Source of the DNA: an uncultured Oscillospiraceae bacterium
GTDB taxonomy: Bacteria; Bacillota; Clostridia; Oscillospirales; Oscillospiraceae
Direction: 5' to 3'
Assembly (NCBI GenBank): GCA_947589225.1
Contig: CANQBC010000012.1
Coordinates: 1 to 55,339, forward strand
DNA: 55,339 nucleotides
The position numbers were made by a program, and so were the translations under genes. The notes under the pieces are model-generated. The model saw only the letters and a list, made by a program, of their open reading frames with translations. It had not been told where the DNA came from and ran no database searches. Of this stretch, positions 25,107-32,625 are shown in pieces (the stretch's first letter is position 1; each line of letters starts with the position of its first letter).

Positions 25107-26391
25107 TGCTGTTACCTCCGTTTTTGTTGCGTTCAATACTGAGCTGCCGCCACAGAGACAGGGGGATGTAGTTGAGGCTGGCGTAGCGATCATCGCCGCC
25201 CTCCACATCCGGCAGATCCTCCAGGGCCAGGATGTCGTTCACAGAGAAGGCCCCGATCTCCCGCATGGTCTTGTACCAGTTGCTCCGGCTCTGGAAGTCC
25301 CCCTTCAGCTCCACCATCATGTTGGCCCGGAGCCGGAGCCCCTGGGCGATCTCAGAGTCCAGCAGCAGCTTATAGGTTCGCTCCTGGTCGTACTGGGTCA
25401 CGATGGGATGGAGGGTGGAGACCACATAGTCGATGGCGTTTTGCTCATTACTGTTGTAGGCCTGCTTCCCGGCGTAGAGCTTGGAAAGCGGCACGCCGTA
25501 GAATCGGGCGATATCCTCCACCGTCACCGCCCTGGATTCCACGAATTGGGCGTCGGCGTTGGATATAGCGATGGGCTGGTACTTGAGGCCGTAGTCCAAG
25601 ATTGCCAGCCGGTGGGAGTTATTGGGCCCGGAGTGGACCCGCTCCCAGTCGGCCCGGATGTAATCCTTCTTGGACATGATCTCCGTGGTCCCGTCGGCCT
25701 TCTTGACCTCCACGGTGCCGCTGAGGTCCGACTCCACCGTCAGCACGCCGGAGGGCTGGCCACTGTTGGCGTAGAAATTGGCCTCATACTGCTGCGCCGC
25801 CCGCCCGGCCGCTATGACCTCTGAGGCCCGCCGCAGGACCGAGATCCCCGTCAGGCCGTCGTGGGTGTAGCCCTTGTAGTGGCAGACATCCTGGCCGGAC
25901 AGCACCATGGGCTCCCCGGTGTCCGGGTGAGAGACCCCGTACCAGACCACCCCGTTCCGGTCCTTGAAGGGGTGGACCAGCTCCCAGGGCAGGGGGATGA
26001 GCTCCACCGGCCGCCCCGTCCGTGACTGTCGTATGATCCACTCATATCCGTTCCCTCCGGAGAGCCGGTTGCCCTCCACCATCTGCCGCTCCACGCTGGG
26101 CGTCATGGCCTCATTGGGCCGGATGTTCAAAAGCCGGAGAAGATCGTGATCCACCCGCCGCCGGTCCCCGTCGATGCAGTAGATGGGCATCTTGCCCATG
26201 GACTCAGAGATCAGCACCTGGCAGCGGTTCACCGCCGAGAGTTTCATGGCCCCCGTCTCCGTGGAGCCCCCCGTGGGCCATCCCTCGGGGCTCGCCAGCG
26301 TGAGAGTCGGCCCGGCGCTGCCGGTAGGGGACGCCCGCGGGGAGATCCCGCCGACCACCGCCCGGATGCCCCGCTCAAATTTGTTGCTCAT
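25090..26391 (-). CDS. HK97-type portal protein
   Basis: 433 residues. Typical portal features are AVNRCQVLISESMGKMPI, LLNIRPNEAMTPS, the GNGYEWIIR strand, a SGQDVCHYKGY segment, and FYGVPLSKLYAGKQAYNSNEQNAIDYV near the stem. It forms the dodecameric DNA entry ring. Ordered directly before the protease and capsid genes and after a small membrane protein gene that overlaps its start by 4 bases. Confidence 0.92.
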   Translation of the reverse strand: MSNKFERGIRAVVGGISPRASPTGSAGPTLTLASPEGWPTGGSTETGAMKLSAVNRCQVLISESMGKMPIYCIDGDRRRVDHDLLRLLNIRPNEAMTPSVERQMVEGNRLSGGNGYEWIIRQSRTGRPVELIPLPWELVHPFKDRNGVVWYGVSHPDTGEPMVLSGQDVCHYKGYTHDGLTGISVLRRASEVIAAGRAAQQYEANFYANSGQPSGVLTVESDLSGTVEVKKADGTTEIMSKKDYIRADWERVHSGPNNSHRLAILDYGLKYQPIAISNADAQFVESRAVTVEDIARFYGVPLSKLYAGKQAYNSNEQNAIDYVVSTLHPIVTQYDQERTYKLLLDSEIAQGLRLRANMMVELKGDFQSRSNWYKTMREIGAFSVNDILALEDLPDVEGGDDRYASLNYIPLSLWRQLSIERNKNGGNSNAGTA

Positions 26392-26567
26392 GTGTCATCA
26401 CCTCCGCCGCGTATCAGCACCACACCGGCCGCCGCCGTCAGCAAGCCTCCGGCGATCACGCCCGCCGGTAAGTAGATCATCCCGACGCCCACGGCCACCG
26501 CCGCCGCGCCCAATATCACCAGCACCGTCGGCACCGATGCCGCCAGCGCCTCCAATAAGCGCCTCAT
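26388..26567 (-). CDS. Small two-helix membrane protein
   Basis: 59 residues from ATG 26567. Two hydrophobic segments (about residues 13-29 and 31-50, rich in Ala/Val/Gly) leave a short RGGGDDT tail. Similar small membrane proteins are seen ahead of portal genes; function is unknown. A holin role is possible by size and topology but the location argues against it. Its start codon lies 18 bases after a terminator. Confidence 0.6.
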   Translation of the reverse strand: MRRLLEALAASVPTVLVILGAAAVAVGVGMIYLPAGVIAGGLLTAAAGVVLIRGGGDDT

Positions 26568-26584
26568 CCCATCACCCCCGAAAC

Positions 26585-26630
26585 AAAAAACGGGCCGGAA
26601 ACCTGGCACAACACCAGATCCCCGGCCCGT
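26585..26630 (-). terminator. Intrinsic terminator inside the late operon
   Basis: On the minus strand a 9-bp GC stem (26630-26622 with 26598-26590) encloses a smaller CTGG/CCAG hairpin and is followed by six T. It lies just after the HNH-like gene and before the portal block, so late transcripts would need read-through or antitermination to cross it. Confidence 0.88.
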
Positions 26631-26651
26631 GGTCTTATAGACTCTCGGCTC

Positions 26652-27299
26652 TCAAAAGGAATTATTTGTTTTTCTCCATCTTCTTTCGTCAACGGGCGTC
26701 GTCAACGCATCGCCGACTGCCCAACCGCGTTTGACTCTCGACAAAATGGTTTTCTCTGGAATCCCCGTTATCTCAGCCCACTCAGAGGCGACATGGGTTT
26801 CGCCGTTGAAGGTCAGGCGCGCATTCGTCCGCTTGTTTCTTTCCTGGTCTTTGATCGTTACCCATCGACAGTTCTCTGGGGAATACGGCCCGTCAAAATC
26901 GATCCGGTCGATTGTCAGGGAATCCGTATAGCCATGCGACAAAGCCCAATCGCGAAAGGCGGCGAAGTCATCCCATTCCGGGCAAACCGTGATACCGCGG
27001 GCGCCATAGTAAGTCATATTCTTGTTATTGCATCGGGCTCGCATACCGCCCCAGATACTGTATAACCGGGTATTTCTTCCGCCATGAGTCCTCTTTGCGT
27101 TCGCACGGCTAATAGCGGCCAATTGGCATCCGCAACTACAATTTCCGCCTCTAAGGAGGTTAGTCGAATGTCGAATAACCTCCTGCCCGCAATCACAGCG
27201 GCAAAGCCATTGAACATTGCCGTACTTGTCGTTTTCAGCCCTACAAAGGACCGTAAGGGAACCGATGCGCTGGCCGGTCAGGTCGATAAGTCTATTCAT
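26652..27299 (-). CDS. HNH/AP2-like homing endonuclease-type protein
   Basis: 215 residues. Four Cys-type zinc motifs occur in LCRCDCGQE and NCSCGCQ (residues about 33-55). The hallmark phage endonuclease-like phrase then follows: GARGITVCPEWDDFAAFRDWAL, then TIDRIDFDGPYSPENCRWVT and an Asn/Arg-rich stretch. A C-terminal HTH-like part (ASEWAEITGIPEKTILSRVKRGW) resembles DNA-binding modules of homing enzymes. Codon use is slightly less GC-rich than its neighbours. It probably is a selfish gene inserted in the late operon, ending in its own terminator. Confidence 0.75.
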   Translation of the reverse strand: MNRLIDLTGQRIGSLTVLCRAENDKYGNVQWLCRCDCGQEVIRHSTNLLRGGNCSCGCQLAAISRANAKRTHGGRNTRLYSIWGGMRARCNNKNMTYYGARGITVCPEWDDFAAFRDWALSHGYTDSLTIDRIDFDGPYSPENCRWVTIKDQERNKRTNARLTFNGETHVASEWAEITGIPEKTILSRVKRGWAVGDALTTPVDERRWRKTNNSF

Positions 27300-27414
27300 C
27301 GTCCGCCTCCGGCCCCCGATCCCGCTTCTCCAGCTCCCGGAGCAGCGCCAGCAGCATAAGCCGCTCGAACCTGGTCATGGAGTGGATGACCCTTCTCAGT
27401 CTTTCCTCATCCAT
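27292..27414 (-). CDS. Small hypothetical phage protein
   Basis: A 40-residue ORF, too short for standard screening. MDEERLRRVIHSM is followed by FERLMLLALLRELEKR, one amphipathic helix, and an acidic tail. Its TAG overlaps the start of the endonuclease-like gene by 8 bases, supporting translation. Function unknown. Confidence 0.55.
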   Translation of the reverse strand: MDEERLRRVIHSMTRFERLMLLALLRELEKRDRGPEADDE

Positions 27415-27417
27415 GCC

Positions 27418-27702
27418 TCACGCCGCCTTCATTCCACTGAGCTCCTGCACAATGGCCACCCCGTACTTGAACCCGTTGGCGAAGCCCTGCTTCTCGAAGG
27501 CCTTCAGCAGGCTCATCAGCTTGTCCTGGAGCTCGTCGGCGGGCTTGCCGGAGAGCTGGTCCAGGGCGTCCATGAACTCGCAGAAGAGCGCCTCCACGGA
27601 GTCGAAGTGGACATAGGGCGTGTTCAGCCGGTCGGCGGGGTCCGAAAGGTTCTCCTTGCCGAAAAGGGATGCGGATTGGTAGATTCGATTGATGATATCC
27701 AT
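27418..27702 (-). CDS. Hypothetical phage protein
   Basis: 94 residues, with a good ribosome site (AAGGAGG, 5 bases before ATG 27702). Mostly helical, with FCEFMDALDQLSG and LMSLLKAFEKQGFANGFKYGV; no known domain seen. Related short proteins occur near terminase genes of Clostridia phages. Its leader region contains an oppositely oriented promoter (27713-27741). Confidence 0.65.
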   Translation of the reverse strand: MDIINRIYQSASLFGKENLSDPADRLNTPYVHFDSVEALFCEFMDALDQLSGKPADELQDKLMSLLKAFEKQGFANGFKYGVAIVQELSGMKAA

Positions 27703-27712
27703 AAAAACCTCC

Positions 27713-27741
27713 TTGAAATTCCCCAGAGGTTTCGGTATAAT
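27713..27741 (+). promoter_or_regulatory. Sigma-A promoter of a small antisense-side RNA
   Basis: TTGAAA (27713-27718) and TATAAT (27736-27741) are exactly 17 bases apart on the plus strand, against the direction of all neighbouring genes. It overlaps the ribosome site region of the gene starting at 27702. Confidence 0.7.
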
Positions 27742-27747
27742 AGATTT

Positions 27748-27814
27748 ACCGAGCCCTCGGGTTTGGTGACTTGGAACAACCTGTTAGCTTTGCGGGCGGC
27801 AGGTTGTTCTTTTT
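27748..27814 (+). ncRNA. Predicted small RNA, about 65 nt
   Basis: From the predicted start near 27748, a 4-bp hairpin (CCGA, GCCC loop, TCGG at 27749-27760) is followed by an intrinsic terminator: a 10-bp stem (27774-27783 with 27800-27809), 16-base loop, and five T. No ORF of note lies in it. It fills the gap between the RHH gene and the 27702 gene and its tail reaches the RHH stop codon, so it could act on the late transcript. Sequence-based prediction only. Confidence 0.58.
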
Positions 27815-27986
27815 ATTTGAGCTTGTCGTACTGCTCCTGAATACCCTTTCTGACCACATCAGACCTTGACAGCCCCTCGGCATCACAGCAAGCATCCAGT
27901 TTTGACAGTGTGCCTTGATCCATCCTGACTCTGAGCATATAGGCTTTTGGGCTTTCAGTGGGACGACCTTTTTTCTTTGTAGCCAA
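27813..27986 (-). CDS. Ribbon-helix-helix (Arc/CopG-like) repressor
   Basis: 57 residues, start TTG at 27986 after AAGGCGGTG. A basic N-terminus (ATKKKGRPTESPK) precedes a strand (AYMLRVRMD), then two helices (GTLSKLDACCDAEGL and SRSDVVRKGIQEQY): the RHH fold. Such proteins bind DNA as dimers, either as antitoxins or as phage repressors. No toxin gene is adjacent. A strong promoter with a 16-bp inverted repeat over it lies upstream, so autorepression is likely. Confidence 0.78.
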   Translation of the reverse strand: MATKKKGRPTESPKAYMLRVRMDQGTLSKLDACCDAEGLSRSDVVRKGIQEQYDKLK

Positions 27987-27997
27987 ATCGTCACCGC

Positions 27998-28045
27998 CTT
28001 TCGTTGCTACAAAAGTATAGTACCATTTGTAGCAACGAAAGTCAA
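27998..28045 (-). promoter_or_regulatory. Promoter plus 16-bp inverted-repeat operator of the RHH gene
   Basis: On the minus strand, TTGACT (28045-28040) and TACTAT (28022-28017) are 17 bases apart. Perfect 16-bp arms at 27998-28013 and 28026-28041, 12 bases apart, cover the -10 and the region up to the -35. The layout is that of an autoregulated repressor. Confidence 0.85.
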
Positions 28046-28067
28046 GGGGTTTTCACAAATATTTTTT

Positions 28068-28084
28068 GTGTCCATTTTGGGCAC
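28068..28084 (-). repeat. 17-bp palindrome copy 3 (one mismatch)
   Basis: GTGTCCATTTTGGGCAC on the plus strand. It lies in the short gap between the terminase stop (28087) and the RHH promoter. Confidence 0.8.
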
Positions 28085-28086
28085 CG

Positions 28087-29835
28087 CTACATCGACCACG
28101 TCCCGGCCTCGATGGCCGCCGCCAGATCAGGCGGCTTCGCCCGGTCCACCATAGCCGCCGCCATGCAGATGATCCACGCCACCACAATGTCGATCCGACC
28201 GATGCTCCGTTTTTTCGTGGGTCTCATGTTTTCGTTTGCATCTGTAATGCACCGAATATTTCCAAAGCAGAATCTGCAAGCTGTACTATGCTCGTGGAGC
28301 ATCTCGTGCCCCCGGATGAGCCGCTCCAGCTCCTTTGTGGCCGGACTCATGCCCAGAAGCGTCTGAGGGATCTCCATGAGTTCCACGCCTGTCGCCGCCA
28401 GGCGCTGTGTCAGGGTCCGGCTAAGGTACGGGTCGACGCCCAGCTTCAGGAGCTTGAAAGTCGCCGCGCACCACTTGACCGTGTCCTCGATCTGGGTGAA
28501 GTCATTCATGTCGCCCTCGCACAGCTCCAGAAACCCCGCGCGCGCCCAGTCCCGGTACGGGACATGGTCCCGCTGCTCCGCCTCGATCACGCCGTCCAGG
28601 GGCCGCCAGGCCCAGAACAGCGCCACCCAGGTCTCCAGCCCCGGCTGGGGCGGGAAACAGAGCACAAGGGCCGACAGGTCCGTGGTGGTGCTGAGGTCCA
28701 GCCCCGCGTAACACCTTTTGCCCCGCAGGTATTCCCGCACCGCCCGGCGCCGCTCCGGGGCGCTTAAGCCCGCCCACTCCGGCCGGTTCCATTGCGTCTT
28801 GTCGTACAGCGTCAGGGGCACCCAGCCCACCTCCGCCGTGGCGATCCACTGATTGAGCCTCAGCCAGCGGAAAGTCCGCTCCGCCGCCTCGCTTTGGCGG
28901 GCGGCCCTGGCTTCCGCCCGAAACTGCCGGGGCTTGATGGTCACGCCGTAGGAGGGGTTGCACCGCCTCCACAGCGCCTCGTCGTAGATGTCCAGCTCCG
29001 CGATGGCGTCCGGCTCGTCCCCGGTCAGCACCGAGATGCCGTACATGATGGGCAGCCACTGGGGATCGTCCTGGTCCAGCTCCCGCTCCGGGTGTCCCTC
29101 CCGCCAGGCCAGGATCCGCCGGCACTTCTCATGGATGATCCAGCCGATGGACTTCCTGTCCGGGTCGTCCCCGGCGGTGGTCAGCACGATCACCGCCTGC
29201 TGGCGCCGGGCGGCGTCCGAGCCCGCTGTCAGCACGTCCCACAGCTCCGCTTTTGCCCATGTGTGCAGCTCGTCGATGATGATGGCGCTGAAGGAAAAGC
29301 CGTGCTTGTTCTCCACATCGGAGGAGTACACCTTCAGCACCCCGCCGTACCGGGTTCGGATCTCCCGAACGCTGTCCCGGCACCATACCAGCGGGTTCCC
29401 CACCGGCTGGCCCAGGGCCGTGTGCTCCACCATGTACTTGGCGCACTGGTAGATGATATCCGCGTTGACTTTGTCCGTGGCGAAGAGCCCCACCCGCGGC
29501 AGCTGCTCCCCGTCGGCGATGAGGTGGTAGAGCCCCAGCCCTGCGGCGAATTCGCTCTTGCCGTTCTTTTTGGGCAGCTCCTCATACAGGAACCGGCGGT
29601 ACCGAACCCAGTCCCCGGCGTCATCCCGGACCTGTACGCCGTAGAAATTGTCGATGGCCTCCGCCTCCCAGGACTCCAGCCGAAAGGGCCGTCCGGCCCA
29701 TTCGTTTTGGCCAAAGACAAGAAGGGAGAAAAACCGCCGGACGATCTGGGCGTCGTCCTCACTGTACCGCAACTCCTCCCCGTCCTCCGGAGCCGGCACC
29801 GTGATGCCCGGCGCCAGCGTCACAGTCTCAGGCAC
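28087..29835 (-). CDS. Phage terminase large subunit
   Basis: 582 residues. The ATPase part has a variant Walker A (LPKKNGKS, about residue 88), Walker B IIIDELHTW (about 188), and the coupling motif in VLTTAGDD. The nuclease part has GLDLSTTTDLSA (about 385) and acidic residues including GRIDIVVAW near the end. This is the HK97/Terminase_1 type. It pumps DNA into proheads and cuts concatemers. It overlaps the small subunit gene by 8 bases. Confidence 0.93.
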   Translation of the reverse strand: MPETVTLAPGITVPAPEDGEELRYSEDDAQIVRRFFSLLVFGQNEWAGRPFRLESWEAEAIDNFYGVQVRDDAGDWVRYRRFLYEELPKKNGKSEFAAGLGLYHLIADGEQLPRVGLFATDKVNADIIYQCAKYMVEHTALGQPVGNPLVWCRDSVREIRTRYGGVLKVYSSDVENKHGFSFSAIIIDELHTWAKAELWDVLTAGSDAARRQQAVIVLTTAGDDPDRKSIGWIIHEKCRRILAWREGHPERELDQDDPQWLPIMYGISVLTGDEPDAIAELDIYDEALWRRCNPSYGVTIKPRQFRAEARAARQSEAAERTFRWLRLNQWIATAEVGWVPLTLYDKTQWNRPEWAGLSAPERRRAVREYLRGKRCYAGLDLSTTTDLSALVLCFPPQPGLETWVALFWAWRPLDGVIEAEQRDHVPYRDWARAGFLELCEGDMNDFTQIEDTVKWCAATFKLLKLGVDPYLSRTLTQRLAATGVELMEIPQTLLGMSPATKELERLIRGHEMLHEHSTACRFCFGNIRCITDANENMRPTKKRSIGRIDIVVAWIICMAAAMVDRAKPPDLAAAIEAGTWSM

Positions 29836-30313
29836 GTTTGACCTCCCGGAGCCGCAAGAATGGGTTGTCCTCGCCCCGATCCTCCTTCTCCGGCACCACC
29901 AGCCGGCACCGGCTGGAGAGCGTCAGCCCCAGGTCAGTGGCGCAGGCCCGGGCCTGCTTGAAGTACCTGTCCTGTACCAGGCTCCAGGCCTGGGCCCCCT
30001 CCAGGTCCCCGGCGCTGAGAACGGCGTTTGCCAGGTTTGTGACGTGCTTCCAGCTCTCATAGATCACGCAGTAATTGGCGATGGTATCCGCGTCCGGCCG
30101 GATCACGAGCTTGGGCATCAGGTCCACCACCGCCGCCGCGATTCGGTTGAACTCCGGCCGCAGGTTGTCCGGCAACCACGCCGGCGCCACCAGCCGCTTG
30201 ACCTCCTTGGAGGGCTTGGGCTGGGCGTCCTCCCGCTCCTGCCGCTCCTGCTTTCCCATGTGCTTCCGGCCCCTGGCCTCCAGCACCTCAATCGGCAGCC
30301 TCGGTCCCGGCAT
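29828..30313 (-). CDS. Terminase small subunit, P27 family
   Basis: 161 residues from the Met at 30313, whose MPGPRLPIEVLEARGRKH opening is the family signature; a start at 30337 is possible. It shows AWLPDNLRPEFNRIA, then a helical DNA-binding region and a GLTLSSRCRLVVPEKEDRGEDNPF end typical of P27. It selects the packaging site for the large subunit. Confidence 0.9.
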   Translation of the reverse strand: MPGPRLPIEVLEARGRKHMGKQERQEREDAQPKPSKEVKRLVAPAWLPDNLRPEFNRIAAAVVDLMPKLVIRPDADTIANYCVIYESWKHVTNLANAVLSAGDLEGAQAWSLVQDRYFKQARACATDLGLTLSSRCRLVVPEKEDRGEDNPFLRLREVKRA

Positions 30314-31745
30314 TCTCACCGCCCCCTTCCTCTTCATCAGACCCGCCCAGGGCCTGCACGATCTCCAGCTCCCGCTGGGAGAGCTGCCAGCAAGTCACAT
30401 CGGCCTTTTTCACCGCGGCCTTTTCCGCCGCGGCCTTTTCCACCGCGGCCTTTTCCGCCGCGGCCTTTTCCACCGCGGCCTTTTCCGAAAGAAGCAGGGC
30501 GCCGCCGAAGATGCCGGAGTCCTTTCCAAAGTCCTTCATAGCGTCCAGCCCGGTGATCCGCACGAAGTCCGATTTCGCCACGGCGAAGTCGATGCCCAGG
30601 GTACTCCACCGCCCCATGGTCGCCGCGGTCAGCACGTGGTCCGGGAACTCATACTTCGGCAGCGTCCGCCGCGTTCCCCGCAGGTAGGCGTCCGACGCCG
30701 CCTCCACCGCCGCCGTCAGCGCGGGGGCCGTCCTGGCCGCCACGTTCTCCGGCTCCAGGTTGGTGACGAAGGAGGTCTTCACGTTCGCCCCGTTCTCGTA
30801 GGTAATATCCGCGTAGGCGGAGATACAGCACCCGGCCTCCAGCGCCGCCCTGGAGAACAGCGTCAGCGCAGGCGCGAAGAGAAAGAACCTGACGCCCCGA
30901 TCCCTGTAGAATCGGAGGATCTCCGCCAGGATGGAGAAGGGTGGGTTGTCCACCACCACGTCCTCCGGCCCGTACTCCATGGCCTGGTAGTCGCCGCCGG
31001 GGTAGAAAGGCCGGACGAAGTGGGTCCTGTCCAGGCCGTACTCCGCCGCCGTCCAGTCCGCCACGGCGTCATACACGATGTCGGGGGTGTAGCAGTCGTC
31101 CGTGGTCTTCTTGGCCTCGAACTTCTCCACAAAGGCGTTATAATCGTCATTGCCCTCCTGGCCCTTCTCGTCCCGTTCCCGGTTCTCAAACCAGTCGCCC
31201 TTCCCCTGTCCGGGGGCGGTCCGGGTGTAGGCCCCCACGTCCACCGTGCCCAGCTTGTCCGTTTTGAGGCCCAAAAGGCCGGGGTTAACGCCGAGAGAGG
31301 AGAGCCTCTTGACCTCCAGGCCCCGCATTTTCGCATCCCAGGCGGAAAGCTCCGCCAAAGCGTTGTCGGCGAGGATATAGGTCTGCCGCTCCACCTCGGA
31401 GAGTCCGGCGGCCACCACGCAGGGCACCTCTTTCATGCCCTCCGCCCGCGCCGCTTCCAGGATACCATGCCCAGCCAGCAGATTACCGGTCTCGTCCACC
31501 ACCAGCGGCTTCACGAATCCGAACTCCCGCAGGGAGCCCCGGAGCTTGGCGATTTGCCCGCCGTCATGCCTCCGGGCGTTTCGGACGTATGGGATCACGC
31601 TGTCGATGCTCCGCATCTCCATCCGCTGCCCCGTCACCCGGATATACTCCTCCAGCGCCCCGCCGACATCCTCCGCCTTCAGCACACCGGGCGCGTCCTC
31701 CTTCAGAGCTTCGCCAGTATCGGTATTTTTCGCCTTCCTCGCCAT
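30288..31745 (-). CDS. ParB-like nuclease domain fused to DNA N6-adenine methyltransferase
   Basis: 485 residues from ATG 31745 (GGAGG 10 bases upstream). Residues about 45-130 are a ParB/sulfiredoxin-like domain (MEMRSIDSVIPYVRNARRHD, FVKPLVVDETGNLLAGHG). Residues about 190-400 hold a Dam-like methylase with the catalytic DNPPFS box (motif IV) and an SFVTNLEP region. The C-terminus is a run of 5-residue EKAAV/EKAAA repeats followed by an acidic tail. Such fusions are common beside phage terminases. They may mark phage DNA against host restriction; the target site cannot be read. It overlaps the small terminase gene by 26 bases. Confidence 0.82.
   Translation of the reverse strand: MARKAKNTDTGEALKEDAPGVLKAEDVGGALEEYIRVTGQRMEMRSIDSVIPYVRNARRHDGGQIAKLRGSLREFGFVKPLVVDETGNLLAGHGILEAARAEGMKEVPCVVAAGLSEVERQTYILADNALAELSAWDAKMRGLEVKRLSSLGVNPGLLGLKTDKLGTVDVGAYTRTAPGQGKGDWFENRERDEKGQEGNDDYNAFVEKFEAKKTTDDCYTPDIVYDAVADWTAAEYGLDRTHFVRPFYPGGDYQAMEYGPEDVVVDNPPFSILAEILRFYRDRGVRFFLFAPALTLFSRAALEAGCCISAYADITYENGANVKTSFVTNLEPENVAARTAPALTAAVEAASDAYLRGTRRTLPKYEFPDHVLTAATMGRWSTLGIDFAVAKSDFVRITGLDAMKDFGKDSGIFGGALLLSEKAAVEKAAAEKAAVEKAAAEKAAVKKADVTCWQLSQRELEIVQALGGSDEEEGGGENAGTEAAD
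30412..30486 (-). repeat. Tandem 15-bp repeat within the methylase gene (5 copies)
   Basis: Five in-frame copies of a 15-bp unit (minus strand GGAAAAGGCCGCGGT/C), alternating in one base so that the repeat is also a 30-bp pair. They encode Glu-Lys-Ala-Ala-Val/Ala. Copy number can change by slippage without breaking the frame. Confidence 0.92.
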
Positions 31746-31811
31746 TCTGATTTCCTCCGATCTCTCATTCGGCCCCGTCCCCCGACTCTCCATGGGGCGA
31801 AAATCTATCAC

Positions 31812-31934
31812 GATCCTAGGCCTTGGGTATTGCGCGGCAGCCGCCCAAACTTTTTACCCCCGGGGGGAGGGTGTAAGGAATCAGCCGCAGGCGCACGCCG
31901 CCCGCGCCAGCGCCCAAGCGTCCGGCCGAAACGG
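31812..31934. other. Noncoding gap between HNH and methylase/terminase genes, possible cos region
   Basis: No gene is visible. A symmetric C5G6 tract (31858-31868) flanked by A/T-rich TTTTTAC and GAGGGTG lies here. Position next to the HNH gene fits a cos site, but nothing in the sequence proves it. Confidence 0.3.
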
Positions 31935-32306
31935 TCAGTTTTCACGCGAAACTCTTCGCCATTCTTCGCCCCGTTCCAGCGCGGTCTTTCGGTCGTGGCA
32001 CCGCTTGCACAAGCTCTGCAGGTTTTCCGGATCCGTGAAGAGATGCCAGTCGCCCCGGAATGGGACAACATGGTCGACCACCGTCGCCCGTGTCCTGATA
32101 CCGTGCCGGGCGCACTCCCGGCAGAAAGGCTCCCGCAGGAGCTGCGCTGGTCGTAGTCTGTCTATCCAGACAGGCAGCAGGTACCAGCCGTGATACTCCT
32201 CGCTGGCCCCGCGCCTGTATTTTGGGCGGTGCTTGTCGCACCAGCCATCCCGCGTCAGCTCCGGACAGCCCGGATGCCGGCACGGACGCAAGGGCTTCTG
32301 AGCCAC
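31935..32306 (-). CDS. HNH endonuclease beside the terminase
   Basis: 123 residues from GTG 32306 (GGAGGTGAG upstream); the frame extends 14 codons further. The N-terminal zinc site is PCRHPGCPELTRDGWCDKH; the core has EPFCRECARHG, then VVDHVVPFRGDWHLFTDPENLQSLCKRCHDRKT, i.e. the HNH motif with two CxxC zinc pairs. HNH proteins next to terminases are needed for cos cutting in HK97-like phages. The 123 bases between it and the next gene may hold the cos site. Confidence 0.88.
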   Translation of the reverse strand: MAQKPLRPCRHPGCPELTRDGWCDKHRPKYRRGASEEYHGWYLLPVWIDRLRPAQLLREPFCRECARHGIRTRATVVDHVVPFRGDWHLFTDPENLQSLCKRCHDRKTALERGEEWRRVSREN

Positions 32307-32323
32307 GCGCTCACCTCCCCAGC

Positions 32324-32382
32324 AAAAGAAAAAGACCACAGCCACCAATCACGCATCGAGCATGATCAATGGGCTGTGGTCT
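32324..32382 (-). terminator. Intrinsic terminator after the KTR-type gene
   Basis: On the minus strand, arms 32382-32372 and 32343-32333 (AGACCACAGCC and its complement) pair over a 28-base loop and are followed by TTTTTCTTTT. The first arm overlaps the last codons of the 32366 gene. Confidence 0.7.
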
Positions 32383-32557
32383 CAAGGACTCCCGCCTCTG
32401 CGATATTTACGACATACTTGCGTTTACAGTGCCGGCAGTAGACGACCAGGGATCTCGCCCTGGTGTCTGGCAGGACCTCCATGAGCTTGGCCCCGCACTC
32501 ACACACCAGCCATCTGTCTGTTACGATGATTTTACCACCTTTTCGCCCGGTTTGCAA
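32366..32557 (-). CDS. Small Cys-rich zinc-ribbon protein (KTR-like)
   Basis: Up to 63 residues. Paired cysteines (CECGAKL and YCRHCKR) frame a zinc ribbon, with DRWLVCECG and a YVVNI end resembling the cysteine-rich KTR family of mobile elements. The start is uncertain: TTG 32557 lacks a good ribosome site, while AAGGTGG lies before an in-frame ATC further in. Function unknown; a nucleic-acid-binding role is likely. Confidence 0.6.
   Translation of the reverse strand: MQTGRKGGKIIVTDRWLVCECGAKLMEVLPDTRARSLVVYCRHCKRKYVVNIAEAGVLETTAH
32371..32399. repeat. 29-bp direct repeat, copy A
   Basis: It matches 33401-33429 with one difference. This copy is the 3' end of the KTR-like gene (encoding EAGVLETTAH) and part of its terminator stem. 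Confidence 0.85.
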
Positions 32558-32625
32558 GACTTTTTCGCCTCTCTCCTAAAAGTTAATATACCCCCCAAGG
32601 CAGAAAAAATATAAAAAGGCTTTAT

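Noticed and set aside
26388-26567. Holin for the small membrane protein before the portal gene
   Set aside because: Size and topology fit, but there is no endolysin nearby and the position is that of a structural-block gene.
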